Assembly: GCF_012986595.1 (NCBI RefSeq)
Contig: NZ_JAAQYM010000004.1
Span: forward strand, 124,001-188,000
Direction of reading: 5' to 3'
Source: Pseudomonas koreensis
GTDB taxonomy: Bacteria > Pseudomonadota > Gammaproteobacteria > Pseudomonadales > Pseudomonadaceae
Length of the DNA stretch: 64,000 nt
In this document: positions 35,834-44,739 of the stretch, one piece after another
How positions within the stretch are numbered: position 1 is the first letter of the stretch
Layout of the letters: every line of letters starts with the position of its first letter
Program-made: the position numbers and the translations under genes
Notes under the pieces: generated by a model
What the model saw: the letters and a program-made list of their open reading frames with translations, nothing else
The model's database searches: none
What the model was told of the DNA's origin: nothing

Positions 35834-38533
35834 ATGAAACTTACGCTCAAGGAATTTTTCGCAGGCTTCCTGCGCACACGCCACATCGCCCGGCACTTCC
35901 GCCGTCTGGCGCTGCTGGAATCGATCAACGACACCACGGTCAGCCGTGAAGTGCCGCCCACTTTGGCCAATACCCTGGTCGATGCGGCGCATCGCGACAG
36001 CGGCGAACTGCTGTCTTCGCTGGGCACCCACACCGACGGCCTGACCGACTTTGAAGTCGATGCCCTGCGCGCGCAGTACGGCCTCAACGAAGTCGAACAC
36101 GAGCAGCCGCTGCCATGGTGGACTCACCTGTGGCACTGCTACAAAAACCCGTTCAACCTGCTGCTGACCCTGTTGGCGCTGATCTCCTGGTTGACCGAAG
36201 ACCTCAAGGCCGCCACCGTGATTTTCTCGATGGTGCTGCTGTCGACGCTGCTGCGCTTCTGGCAGGAAAGCAAATCCAACCAGGCCGCCGATGCGCTCAA
36301 GGCCATGGTCAGCAACACCGCCACGGTGATGCGCCGCGACGAGCCGCGCGTCGAACTGCCGATCAAGCAACTGGTCCCGGGCGACCTGATCGTGCTGTCG
36401 GCCGGCGACATGATTCCCGCCGACTGCCGGGTGCTCAGCGCCAAGGACCTGTTCGTCAGCCAGGCGGCGATGACCGGTGAATCGATGCCGGTGGAGAAAT
36501 TCCCGCGTCAGGCTGACCGTGACACGCGTAATCCGCTGGAGCTGGAGAACATCCTGTTCATGGGCACCAACGTGGTGTCCGGCACGGCGGTGGCGGTGAT
36601 TCTCACCACCGGCAACAGCACCTATTTCGGCGCGCTGGCGCAACGGGTCGGGGCGACTGACCGGGCCGTGACTTCGTTCCAGATGGGCGTGAACAAAGTC
36701 AGCTGGCTGCTGATCCGCTTCATGTTCGTCATGGCGCCGCTGGTGCTGTTCATCAACGGGTTCACCAAGGGTGACTGGACTGAAGCGCTGCTGTTTGCAC
36801 TGTCGATCGCCGTGGGTCTGACCCCGGAAATGCTGCCGATGATCGTCACCTCGACCCTGGCCAAAGGTGCGGTGTTCCTGTCGCGCAAGAAGGTCATCGT
36901 CAAGCGCCTGGACGCGATCCAGAACTTCGGCGCGATGGACGTGCTGTGCACCGACAAGACCGGCACCCTGACGCAGGACAAGATCTTCCTCGCCCGCAAT
37001 GTCGATGTCTGGGGTGACGACTCCGATGACGTGCTGGAAATGGCCTACCTCAACAGCTACTACCAGACCGGACTGAAAAACCTGCTCGACGTGGCGGTGC
37101 TGGAGCACGTGGAAATCCACCGTGAACTGAAAGTCGGCACGGCGTTTCGCAAGGTCGATGAGATCCCGTTCGACTTCAATCGCCGGCGCATGTCGGTGGT
37201 GGTCGAGGGGCGTGGCGAGCCGCATCTGCTGATCTGCAAAGGCGCGGTGGAGGAAGTGTTGGCGGTGTGCAGCCGCGTGCGTCACGGCGACGTCGATGAA
37301 GCCTTGAGCGATGAATTGCTGACCCGGATTCGTCAGGTCACCGCAGCATTCAACGCTGAAGGCTTGCGCGTGGTGGCGGTGGCGGCCCGCTCGATGCCCG
37401 AAGGTCGCGACACGTACAGCCTGGCGGATGAACAGGAGCTGACGCTGATCGGTTACGTGGCGTTCCTTGATCCACCGAAGGAAAGCACCGCGCCGGCGCT
37501 CAAGGCTCTGGCCGAGCATGGTGTGGCGGTCAAAGTGCTGACCGGTGATAACGAGCTGGTGACCGCGAAGATCTGCCGTGAAGTCGGCCTCGCCCAACAG
37601 GGCCTGTTGCTGGGTAACGACGTCGAGCGCATGAGCGATGCCGAACTGGCGGTGGCGGTGGAGAAAACCAACGTCTTCGCCAAGCTGACGCCGTCGCACA
37701 AGGAGCGCATCGTGCGCATCCTCAAAGGCAACGGGCACGTGGTCGGGTTCATGGGCGACGGCATCAACGACGCCCCGGCGCTGCGCACGGCGGACATCGG
37801 TATTTCGGTGGACAGCGCGGTGGACATCGCCAAGGAGGCGGCCGACATCATCCTGCTGGAAAAGAGCCTGATGGTGCTGGAGGAGGGCGTGCTCGAAGGG
37901 CGCCGGACCTTCGCCAACATGCTCAAGTACATCAAGATGACCGCCAGCTCCAACTTCGGCAACGTGTTCTCGGTGCTGGTGGCCAGCGCGTTCATTCCGT
38001 TCCTGCCGATGCTGCCGATGCACCTGCTGGTACAGAACCTGCTCTACGACATTTCGCAGATCGCGATTCCGTTCGACAACGTTGATGAGGAGATGCTGAA
38101 AAAGCCACAACGCTGGCAGCCCGGTGATGTCGGTCGCTTCATGCTGTTCTTCGGCCCGATCAGTTCGATCTTTGACATCCTGACGTTCGCCTTGATGTGG
38201 TATGTGTTCGATGCCAACACTCCGGATCACCAGACCCTGTTCCAGTCCGGCTGGTTCGTGGTGGGGCTGCTGACCCAGACGCTGATCGTGCACATGATCC
38301 GCACGCCGAAGATTCCGTTCCTGCAAAGCCGTGCAGCCATGCCGCTGTTGGTGATGACCGGGATCATCATGGCCGTCGGGATCTTCCTGCCGATGGGGCC
38401 GCTGGCCAACTACTTCAAGCTGGAGGCGCTGCCGTCGCTGTACTTCGTGTTCCTGCCGGTGATCCTGCTGGCGTACATGGCGCTGACCCAGGCGGTGAAA
38501 GGCTTCTACATCCGTCGGTTCGGCTGGCAGTAA
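35834..38533 (+). CDS. mgtA: MgtA/MgtB-type magnesium-importing P-type ATPase
   Basis: P3B-type ATPase for Mg2+ uptake across the inner membrane, 899 aa, the family length. Visible motifs: the actuator loop AAMTGESMPVEKFP, phosphorylation motif CTDKTGTLT with Asp374, nucleotide-binding KGAVEEV, the hinge MGDGINDAPALRTADIGISVDSAVDIAKEAADIILLEK (quoted only in part by function) and about ten membrane helices. I chose the ATG at 35834 with AGGGG upstream; the frame is open to 35681 but that stretch overlaps the structured leader. mgtC lies 143 bases downstream behind a palindromic repeat. In enterobacteria this pair responds to low magnesium through PhoPQ. Such control here is inferred. Confidence 0.93.
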   Translation: MKLTLKEFFAGFLRTRHIARHFRRLALLESINDTTVSREVPPTLANTLVDAAHRDSGELLSSLGTHTDGLTDFEVDALRAQYGLNEVEHEQPLPWWTHLWHCYKNPFNLLLTLLALISWLTEDLKAATVIFSMVLLSTLLRFWQESKSNQAADALKAMVSNTATVMRRDEPRVELPIKQLVPGDLIVLSAGDMIPADCRVLSAKDLFVSQAAMTGESMPVEKFPRQADRDTRNPLELENILFMGTNVVSGTAVAVILTTGNSTYFGALAQRVGATDRAVTSFQMGVNKVSWLLIRFMFVMAPLVLFINGFTKGDWTEALLFALSIAVGLTPEMLPMIVTSTLAKGAVFLSRKKVIVKRLDAIQNFGAMDVLCTDKTGTLTQDKIFLARNVDVWGDDSDDVLEMAYLNSYYQTGLKNLLDVAVLEHVEIHRELKVGTAFRKVDEIPFDFNRRRMSVVVEGRGEPHLLICKGAVEEVLAVCSRVRHGDVDEALSDELLTRIRQVTAAFNAEGLRVVAVAARSMPEGRDTYSLADEQELTLIGYVAFLDPPKESTAPALKALAEHGVAVKVLTGDNELVTAKICREVGLAQQGLLLGNDVERMSDAELAVAVEKTNVFAKLTPSHKERIVRILKGNGHVVGFMGDGINDAPALRTADIGISVDSAVDIAKEAADIILLEKSLMVLEEGVLEGRRTFANMLKYIKMTASSNFGNVFSVLVASAFIPFLPMLPMHLLVQNLLYDISQIAIPFDNVDEEMLKKPQRWQPGDVGRFMLFFGPISSIFDILTFALMWYVFDANTPDHQTLFQSGWFVVGLLTQTLIVHMIRTPKIPFLQSRAAMPLLVMTGIIMAVGIFLPMGPLANYFKLEALPSLYFVFLPVILLAYMALTQAVKGFYIRRFGWQ

Positions 38534-38540
38534 TGCTGCC

Positions 38541-38617
38541 CCTGTAGGAGCTGCCGCAGGCTGCGATCTTTTGATTTTGTTTTTAAAAGATCGCAGCCTG
38601 CGGCAGCTCCTACAGGG
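38541..38617. repeat. Large REP palindrome between mgtA and mgtC
   Basis: A near-perfect inverted repeat with cctgtaggagctgccgcagg on the left, its complement on the right, and a centre rich in T and A. It starts 8 bases after the mgtA stop. In mRNA it would form a long stem that could protect or end the mgtA message ahead of mgtC. The same family occurs at 61626-61706. Confidence 0.85.
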
Positions 38618-38676
38618 ATAGTGTGTTTCAGCAGCAAGCCCAACAAACGGACTGTGTCTATTCAAGGAGCTTCATC

Positions 38677-39393
38677 ATGCAAGCCATCAACAACCTCAAC
38701 CTCACGTCACTGCTCGACACCCTGGTCAGCCTCAGCGCGGCGTTCATCCTCGGTGGTCTGATCGGTTTCGAACGTCAGTACCGCCAGCGTACCGCCGGCC
38801 TGCGCACCAACGTGCTGGTGGCGGTCGGCGCGGCGATTTTTGTCGACATGGCCAACCGCCTCGGCGGCGCTGAAGGCGCGGTGCGGGTGGTTGCCTACGT
38901 GGTCTCCGGCATCGGTTTTCTCGGTGCCGGCGTGATCATGCGCGAAGAGGGCAACGTGCGCGGCCTCAACACCGCCGCCACCCTGTGGACCTCAGCCGCC
39001 GTCGGCGCCTGCGCCGGTGCCGACCTGCTGGCCGAAGCGCTGCTCGGCACGCTGTTCATTCTGGCCGCCAACACCTTGCTGCGGCCGATCGTCAACAACA
39101 TCAACCGCCAGCCGCTGGACGTGGTCTCGGCCGAAGTCACCAACATCGTTTACGTGATCGCCCGGCGTTCGCAGCAGAAAGCGGTGTTCGCCTTGCTCGA
39201 AGCGGAACTTGAACGCAGCAATTACCCGGCCAGCGACATCGACGTGCATGCCTTCGGCGCCGATGAAATCGAGATCGAAGCGACGCTGGCGACCACCTCG
39301 GTGGACGGCGACGAACTGGACGCGCTGGTGGCGCGGATCTCCACGTCGGCGCTGGTGGTGCAGGCGTTCTGGAGCCCGAGTACCACCGAGTAA
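38677..39393 (+). CDS. mgtC: MgtC/SapB-family inner-membrane protein
   Basis: MgtC-family protein, 238 aa. The N-terminal membrane part (~10-135) carries GGLIGFERQYRQRTAGLRTNVLVAVG and GAGVIMREEGNVRGLNTAATLWTSAAVGACAG (described by its ends). A soluble ACT-like domain follows (~155-235). In Salmonella, MgtC helps growth at low magnesium and inhibits the F1Fo ATPase; P. fluorescens and P. aeruginosa homologues also affect survival and motility. AAGGAG at good spacing supports the start at 38677. It follows mgtA on the same strand and probably belongs to the same magnesium-responsive unit. Confidence 0.92.
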   Translation: MQAINNLNLTSLLDTLVSLSAAFILGGLIGFERQYRQRTAGLRTNVLVAVGAAIFVDMANRLGGAEGAVRVVAYVVSGIGFLGAGVIMREEGNVRGLNTAATLWTSAAVGACAGADLLAEALLGTLFILAANTLLRPIVNNINRQPLDVVSAEVTNIVYVIARRSQQKAVFALLEAELERSNYPASDIDVHAFGADEIEIEATLATTSVDGDELDALVARISTSALVVQAFWSPSTTE

Positions 39394-39702
39394 ACAGCGT
39401 CTGGTGGCGAGAAATGTCCTACAGCTTGGGGGGAAAGGGCTTACATTTTCAGCGGTGTGCATCACTCATTATTTTCTCCGGAGCAGAGATGCCCGGCGTT
39501 CTGATGACTCTGTTCGGCATAACGTTTTAAGCGGTTCAGCCAGGCATGTACCGGTGGCAATTGCCAGCGGTATGGGGGGGCTTGAGCTGTAGACGTAAAC
39601 GCGGGTTTGTCGCTTCAACCGATCAACCGCGGTGCTGACTTGAATGATTCGGGAAGCCAGGCCGCTGGGCCGAATAAATAACTATCCCAAGAGATGCACA
39701 CC
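39394..39702 (+). other. Non-coding promoter region of the fimbrial operon
   Basis: These 309 bases between mgtC and the pilin gene hold no credible ORF. A Bvg-like box lies at 39408-39421 and a partly matching stem (ccggagcag with ctctgttcgg) at about 39478-39517. Otherwise I see nothing I can name. The 282 bases between box and start codon imply a long leader or a second promoter. Confidence 0.5.
39408..39421. promoter_or_regulatory. Bvg-like box 1 (upstream of fimbrial operon)
   Basis: CGAGAAATGTCCTA matches the island consensus TAGGAAATTTCCTA at 10 of 14 positions, with the right heptad nearly intact and the left one weak. It is the poorest member of the set. Confidence 0.5.
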
Positions 39703-40233
39703 ATGAAAAAGCTTGTCGCTGTTACCGCCGCTACCGTTGCCATGAGTCTGGCTTCGTTCGCCAACGCTGCACCCGCTACCGGCAACCCGGGCACCGTGCG
39801 TTTTATCGGTGAGATCGTTTCCGGTGCTTGCGGTATCGACGCCAATTCTCTGGATCAAACCGTTTCTCTGGGTCAGGTTCCGTCGAACCGATTCAAGGCG
39901 ACCGGCGATCGCTCCGACCCGGTCAAGTTCGACATCGTCCTGACCGACTGTGACACCACCACTCAGAAGAACGCCCGCTTTACCTTCAGCGGCGTACAGG
40001 ACCCATCGGTACCTGCGCTGTTCGCGACCACCGGCCTGGCGCAGAACGTTGGTATCCGCTTGCAGGCCAGCGCCGGCGAAATGCTCGAGAACGGCAAGGA
40101 GCAGGTAGCGCCGGTGGTGCTGCAGGACGGCAACAACACCGTTACGTTTGCCGCCATGTACGAAGCCACCGCCGCGTCCGTCACCACCGGTGAAGCGGAC
40201 AGCGTTGCCAACTTCACCGTTGCCTACAACTGA
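39703..40233 (+). CDS. Type 1-like major fimbrial subunit
   Basis: Pilin of a chaperone-usher fimbria, 176 aa. It has a signal peptide (KKLVAVTAATVAMSLASFANA) and the pilin domain start GTVRFIGEIVSGACGID. Two cysteines (GACG and TDCD) form the standard disulfide, and the C-terminal beta-strand ends in a penultimate Tyr (FTVAYN) for chaperone recognition. AAGAGA upstream supports the ATG at 39703; an in-frame ATG three codons earlier is less well placed. It is the first gene of pilin-usher-chaperone-adhesin. A T-tailed hairpin follows the gene, so the pilin is probably made in excess over the assembly proteins. Confidence 0.93.
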   Translation: MKKLVAVTAATVAMSLASFANAAPATGNPGTVRFIGEIVSGACGIDANSLDQTVSLGQVPSNRFKATGDRSDPVKFDIVLTDCDTTTQKNARFTFSGVQDPSVPALFATTGLAQNVGIRLQASAGEMLENGKEQVAPVVLQDGNNTVTFAAMYEATAASVTTGEADSVANFTVAYN

Positions 40234-40258
40234 TACGCCCGTATCAGCTGTTTAGAAG

Positions 40259-40281
40259 AAAGGGGTGAAAGCCCCTTTTTT
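40259..40281 (+). terminator. Attenuating terminator between pilin and usher genes
   Basis: A 7-bp stem (aaagggg with ccccttt) around a 6-base loop runs into a T tract of six. It lies 25 bases after the pilin stop and 35 bases before the usher start. Partial termination here would give the usual excess of major subunit. Confidence 0.75.
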
Positions 40282-40315
40282 CTTATCTCCGAGGACTGTT
40301 TAAAGGGTATTGCCC

Positions 40316-42766
40316 GTGTACTGCCGCACACTTTTCGTGTCTTGCGTGTTGATCTGCTGTGCGCGTTCTGCAAGCGCCGTGGAGTTCAATTCGGAGTTCC
40401 TGAATATCGACCGTAAAGACGATATCAGCCTCGGGCAGTTCACCCATGCCCAATACACCGTGCCCGGAAGTTACCTGCTGGACATCACCGTCAACCAGCG
40501 CTACTTCGGCACGCGCTCCATCGAATTCAAACCTGGCGACAGCGCGCAGGACAGTTATGCCTGCCTGCCACCCTCGCTGGTGGAGATGTTCGGTCTCAAG
40601 CCTGAAGTGTTGAAGAGCCTGCCACGCCTGGCCCAAGGGCAATGCGTGGACGTGCGCGCCATCGATAACGCGACCATCAAGTACATCAAAAGTCTGGGGC
40701 GGCTCTCGATCAGCCTGCCCCAGGCCAGTTTTGAATATGACGACCCCAATTACATTCCGCCGGCCGCCTGGCGCGACGGGCTGGACGGTGCATTGCTCGA
40801 CTACCGGGTGATCGCCAACAGCCGCCAGTCCACGGCTTCCGGCGCTTCCGGCAGCGGCCGTTCGTTGCAAAGCTACGGCACCGCCGGATTGAACGTGGAC
40901 GCCTGGCGGATTCGTGCCGACTATCAGGCCCGCCAGGCGTCCGGCGAGCAAAACAGCGGCATCCATGACAAGGCGTTCCAGTTGAACCGCCTCTATGCCT
41001 ATCGCGCCTTGCCGGCCATTCGCTCGAAACTCTCGGTGGGTGAGGATTATCTGAATTCCGACGTGTTCGATACCTTCGCCCTGCGTGGTGCCACGTTGAG
41101 CAGCGACGACCGTATGCTGCCGCCCAGCCTGCGCGGTTATGCGCCACTGATCAGCGGGCTGGCGCGGACCAACGCGACAGTCACGGTGTCGCAGCAGGGC
41201 CGGGTGCTGTATTCGACGACGGTCACCCCCGGCGCCTTCAGCCTCCAGGATTTGAACAGCAGCGCCCAAGGCACGCTGGACGTGACTGTGCGTGAAGAAG
41301 ACGGCAGCGAGCAGACGTTCACCGTGACCACGGCGGCGGTGCCGTTTCTGTCCCGTGAGGGGGAACTGCGCTACAAAGTCTCGGCCGGTCAGCCACGACT
41401 CAACGGCGCCGGTGGCAGCGAGCCGGGGTTCCTTTCCTCGGAAGTGGCCTACGGATTGCCTTGGGACTGGACGGTCTATGGCGGTGTCCTGGCCGCCTCG
41501 GACTATATGTCCGACGCCCTCGGTCTGGGCAAGGATCTGGGGGTGTTCGGCGCCTTGTCGGCAGACGTCACCACCTCCCGCGCCAAGCTGCGCTGGAGCG
41601 GCGAAACGGTGGTGGGCAACTCCTACCGAATCAACTACTCGAAGCATTTCGATGGCATTGGCACCGACCTGCGCTTTCTCGGCTATCGCTTCTCCGACAA
41701 GACCTTCACCAACTTCTCGCAGTTCGCCGGTGACGCCGATTCCTACGCCTTGAACTCCGGCAAACAGCGTTACTCGGTGACACTGGCCAAGCAGTTTTCC
41801 TGGCTCTCGACGAGTGTTTCCTACGACCACTCCACGTATTGGGACGCGGCGCCGTCCGACCGCTTCGGCCTGTCACTGGCACGCAGTTTTTCCGTGGGCA
41901 ACGTCAAGAACGTCAACGTCAATCTGTCCGCCTATCAGACGCGCAATGCGCTACAGAGCGATTCGCAGATCTATGTCGGCGTGACGGTGCCACTGGGGGG
42001 CAACTCGATGCTGTCGAGCAACGTTCAACGCTCGGGGTCGGCAGCGCCGTCGGGCAACGTCGGCTATAGCCATGACGACGGCGACGGCCTGAATTATCAG
42101 GTGTACGGCGGCCTCGGCGACAGCCGTTACGTCAACGCCTATGTCGGCAAACGTGCTTCGACCTACCGGGCCAACGCCTCGGCCACCACCGACGGCAGCA
42201 CCTACCGCTCGCTCACCGCTGAACTCGACAGTTCGCTGGTCGCCACCCGTTACGGCGTGTCGGCTCACGGCAACGGCTCCAATGGTGATACCCGGCTGCT
42301 GGTCTCCACCGATGGCGTACCGGACGTGGCGTTCACCGGTCAGACCCGCTCCAACCAGGCCGGTTACGCGGTGATGGATGGATTGCCGTCGTTTCAGGCC
42401 TACGAGGCGCGGATCAACATGGAGAAGTTGCCCCTGGACACCGAAGTCTCCAACCCGGTCCAGCGCCTGGCGCTCACCGAGGGCGCGATCGGCTATGTCA
42501 ATTTTTCTACGGCCCGTGGCCACAACGCCTATGTGGCGCTGATGCGCAGCGACGGCAAACCGGTGCCCTTTGGCGCATCGGTACAGGACCGGGTCACGAA
42601 CAAGGAAGTGGGCATTGTCGGCGAAGCCGGCGTGACCTATCTGCTGGGCGTCAAGGCGCAGGCCGAACTGGTGGCCGTGTGGGCAGACAGCCAGCGTTGC
42701 GCGCTTGCCGAGCTGCCAGAAGAGAACGTGGTGACCAACATCGCCAAACCCGTGCAGTGCCTCTGA
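40316..42766 (+). CDS. Outer-membrane fimbrial usher (FimD/CupB3 family)
   Basis: Usher that assembles and secretes the pilus, 816 aa. It has a signal peptide to about SASA, then the N-terminal chaperone-binding domain (VEFNSEFLNIDRKDDISLGQF). The 24-strand pore region contains GYAPLISGLARTNATVTVSQQGRV and YSTTVTPGAFSLQDL, and C-terminal plug-like domains contain GAIGYVNFSTARGHNAYVALM (given in part). I place the start at GTG 40316, 8 bases after AAAGGG; an in-frame TTG at 40310 is the alternative. No ATG is available at this end. It sits between pilin and chaperone and is transcribed through the attenuating hairpin. Confidence 0.93.
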   Translation: MYCRTLFVSCVLICCARSASAVEFNSEFLNIDRKDDISLGQFTHAQYTVPGSYLLDITVNQRYFGTRSIEFKPGDSAQDSYACLPPSLVEMFGLKPEVLKSLPRLAQGQCVDVRAIDNATIKYIKSLGRLSISLPQASFEYDDPNYIPPAAWRDGLDGALLDYRVIANSRQSTASGASGSGRSLQSYGTAGLNVDAWRIRADYQARQASGEQNSGIHDKAFQLNRLYAYRALPAIRSKLSVGEDYLNSDVFDTFALRGATLSSDDRMLPPSLRGYAPLISGLARTNATVTVSQQGRVLYSTTVTPGAFSLQDLNSSAQGTLDVTVREEDGSEQTFTVTTAAVPFLSREGELRYKVSAGQPRLNGAGGSEPGFLSSEVAYGLPWDWTVYGGVLAASDYMSDALGLGKDLGVFGALSADVTTSRAKLRWSGETVVGNSYRINYSKHFDGIGTDLRFLGYRFSDKTFTNFSQFAGDADSYALNSGKQRYSVTLAKQFSWLSTSVSYDHSTYWDAAPSDRFGLSLARSFSVGNVKNVNVNLSAYQTRNALQSDSQIYVGVTVPLGGNSMLSSNVQRSGSAAPSGNVGYSHDDGDGLNYQVYGGLGDSRYVNAYVGKRASTYRANASATTDGSTYRSLTAELDSSLVATRYGVSAHGNGSNGDTRLLVSTDGVPDVAFTGQTRSNQAGYAVMDGLPSFQAYEARINMEKLPLDTEVSNPVQRLALTEGAIGYVNFSTARGHNAYVALMRSDGKPVPFGASVQDRVTNKEVGIVGEAGVTYLLGVKAQAELVAVWADSQRCALAELPEENVVTNIAKPVQCL

Positions 42767-42813
42767 GCGGGCGCTGAACACTACCCAATTTCCCAGTCTT
42801 GCGGAGCACCCTC

Positions 42814-43560
42814 ATGCAGTTTTTTTTGTTTGCCAATACGCGTCATGTGTTCAGTCGTTGCGGCCTCGCGCTTGGCCTGTGTATGCCGTTGCTGGCGAGT
42901 GCGGCCGTGGTCCCGGATCGCACCCGTATCGTGTTTGAGGAAAGCGCGCCGTCGGTGAGCGTCGCGTTGAGCAACAAAAACACGCAGTTGCCCTTTGTCG
43001 TGCAGTCGTGGATCGAGAACGAAGCGGGCCAGAAGGTCACGACCCCCTTCATGGTGCTGCCGCCGTTGCAGCGCATCGAGCCCAGTGAAAGCAGCGTACT
43101 GCGTATCGTGAAGTTGCCTGAACTGGCGCTGCCCAGTGATCGGGAGTCGGTGTTCTACCTCAACGTGCGCGAAATTCCGCCGAAGACTGAAGCGGTCAAT
43201 TCGATGCAGATCGCCTTGCAATCGAAAATCAAACTGTTCTACCGCCCGGCAGCGGTCAAGCGCGAGCGGGGCGACGACCTGGCGTTGGGCCTGAAGCTGA
43301 AAATCGATCCGGTCGGCAAGCAGTTGCTGGTCGACAACCCGACGCCTTTTCACATCACCGTGGTCGGGCTGCTCGCCGGTGCGGAAAAAACCAGAATGCC
43401 GATCGAGACGATCATGATCGCGCCTCGCGGCAGTGCCCGGTTTGCGCTGACCAGCACGACGTTCACCACACTGCGGGTGTCGAACATGAATGACTTCGGC
43501 GGCCAGACCGACACGCTGTTCAACTGTTCGGCGAATGTCTGCAGCGGTGTCAAACCATGA
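42814..43560 (+). CDS. Periplasmic fimbrial chaperone (PapD family)
   Basis: Two-domain immunoglobulin-like chaperone, 248 aa. A signal peptide ends near LLASAA. The N-domain has VVPDRTRIVFEE, LPFVVQSWIENEAG and the G1-strand donor region SSVLRIVKLPELALPSDRESVFYLNVREIPP (named by its role). The F1-G1 loop is short, so this is the FGS class used for rod-like pili. CGGAG 8 bases upstream supports the ATG. Its stop overlaps the adhesin start (ATGA). It lies 47 bases after the usher. Confidence 0.93.
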   Translation: MQFFLFANTRHVFSRCGLALGLCMPLLASAAVVPDRTRIVFEESAPSVSVALSNKNTQLPFVVQSWIENEAGQKVTTPFMVLPPLQRIEPSESSVLRIVKLPELALPSDRESVFYLNVREIPPKTEAVNSMQIALQSKIKLFYRPAAVKRERGDDLALGLKLKIDPVGKQLLVDNPTPFHITVVGLLAGAEKTRMPIETIMIAPRGSARFALTSTTFTTLRVSNMNDFGGQTDTLFNCSANVCSGVKP

Positions 43561-44597
43561 ATCGCCAAGGCGGGCGCTGCCGCCAGTCCCGGCTGGCCAG
43601 GCTCTGCCTGGCGGCATTGCTGTTGGTGTTTTCCCAGGCCTCCTGGGCGATGTTCTGCAAATCGCTGGACGATGGCGCTTACCTGAGTGAATACATCGGT
43701 CCCGTGTCGGTGCCCGATACGGTGCCGGACGGCACGATCATCTGGCGCTCCAAAACCCACGTGGTCCCGGCCAAGTGCTGGAAGGTCCACGACATTCATT
43801 TTCGCGAAGACGATCCGATTTACTTCTACGGAAACCCGGCGGGGCTCAATGCGACGTCATGGGGCATCGAATTCGGCCTGGTGTACAAGGGCATGACCGC
43901 CTGGGACGGTGACTGGAGCGCCAACCCGACACAGGGGGTGAACACCGGCTATATCTCGCGAGGCTGCCCATCGGCGAGCAATGATGCCGAGATGTTGCCG
44001 TGCTCGCTGGTTAACCCCAGCGTTGCGTTTCAGGTGGTGATTCGCAAACGTGGGTTGCTGCCGTTACAGCGGCCTTCGCAAGACACCTATGACGTGTTCC
44101 AGTTCGACGGCTTGTACGGCCTCAACGGGGGGCCGGGCAACCCGTTTGGCAACTTCCGTTTCCAGCTCAGCGGTTTACAGAACATTGTCGGTACCGCGTG
44201 TACCGTCGATGTAACGGTTACGCCCGAGCCGGGTATCGTCGATTTCGGCGTGATCCAGAAAACCGTCACGGGCCTGTCGCCGCCCAATCCCACACGGCCC
44301 TTCAGCCTGGCGCTGGAGAAGAAGTGCAGCAGCGCGATCAACGTCGGTGCAACGTTCGTCACCCCGCAGCAGCAGGGCGATTACACCATTTTGCCCACCG
44401 CCGACAGTCAGTTCGGCATCCAGGTCAGAGATGCGCGCAACACCCTCGTGCCGATCAATGAGCCCTTTGCACTGGCCAGTTTTGCCGCGGACGTGAGCCA
44501 TATCGATGTGCCGTTCAGCGCCTCGGTCGTGCCGTTGGGCGATCCCAAGGTCGGGCCGTTCGAAGCGATCATGGTGGTGCAGATTGTTTACTACTGA
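43557..44597 (+). CDS. Two-domain fimbrial tip adhesin
   Basis: Secreted tip subunit, 346 aa. It has an Arg-rich signal peptide ending near SQASWA. The N-terminal lectin-like domain (~32-215) contains cysteines at CKSL, CWKV, CPSA and CSLV. The C-terminal pilin domain (~216-346) has GTACTVDVTVTPEPGIVDFG, a second cysteine in KKCSS and a C-terminal strand ending VVQIVYY. The ligand cannot be read from sequence. The ATG overlaps the chaperone stop, so the two are co-translated. It is the last gene of the operon; a Bvg-like box follows 42 bases later and opens the regulator genes. Confidence 0.88.
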   Translation: MNRQGGRCRQSRLARLCLAALLLVFSQASWAMFCKSLDDGAYLSEYIGPVSVPDTVPDGTIIWRSKTHVVPAKCWKVHDIHFREDDPIYFYGNPAGLNATSWGIEFGLVYKGMTAWDGDWSANPTQGVNTGYISRGCPSASNDAEMLPCSLVNPSVAFQVVIRKRGLLPLQRPSQDTYDVFQFDGLYGLNGGPGNPFGNFRFQLSGLQNIVGTACTVDVTVTPEPGIVDFGVIQKTVTGLSPPNPTRPFSLALEKKCSSAINVGATFVTPQQQGDYTILPTADSQFGIQVRDARNTLVPINEPFALASFAADVSHIDVPFSASVVPLGDPKVGPFEAIMVVQIVYY

Positions 44598-44639
44598 CGC
44601 AACCTGGGCGCGGTAAAAAGCCAGACCGGGTGCTGTCGC

Positions 44640-44653
44640 TGGGAAATTTCCTA
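44640..44653. promoter_or_regulatory. Bvg-like box 2 (upstream of REC-EAL gene 1)
   Basis: TGGGAAATTTCCTA matches the consensus TAGGAAATTTCCTA at 13 of 14 positions. It lies 86 bases upstream of the start codon and is followed by CAAG, as in box 5. Confidence 0.72.
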
Positions 44654-44739
44654 CAAGCCGGCCAGACAAGTCCTTCAGGATTCAGCCGTGACGATTGCCA
44701 ATATGTCTGCTCTCAGGTCGATTAAGCGATGAGTTGATG

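Noticed and set aside
35633..38665. A 1010-codon minus-strand frame opposite mgtA
   Set aside because: Antisense of a P-type ATPase with all motifs; the translation is Gln/His/Arg-rich noise.
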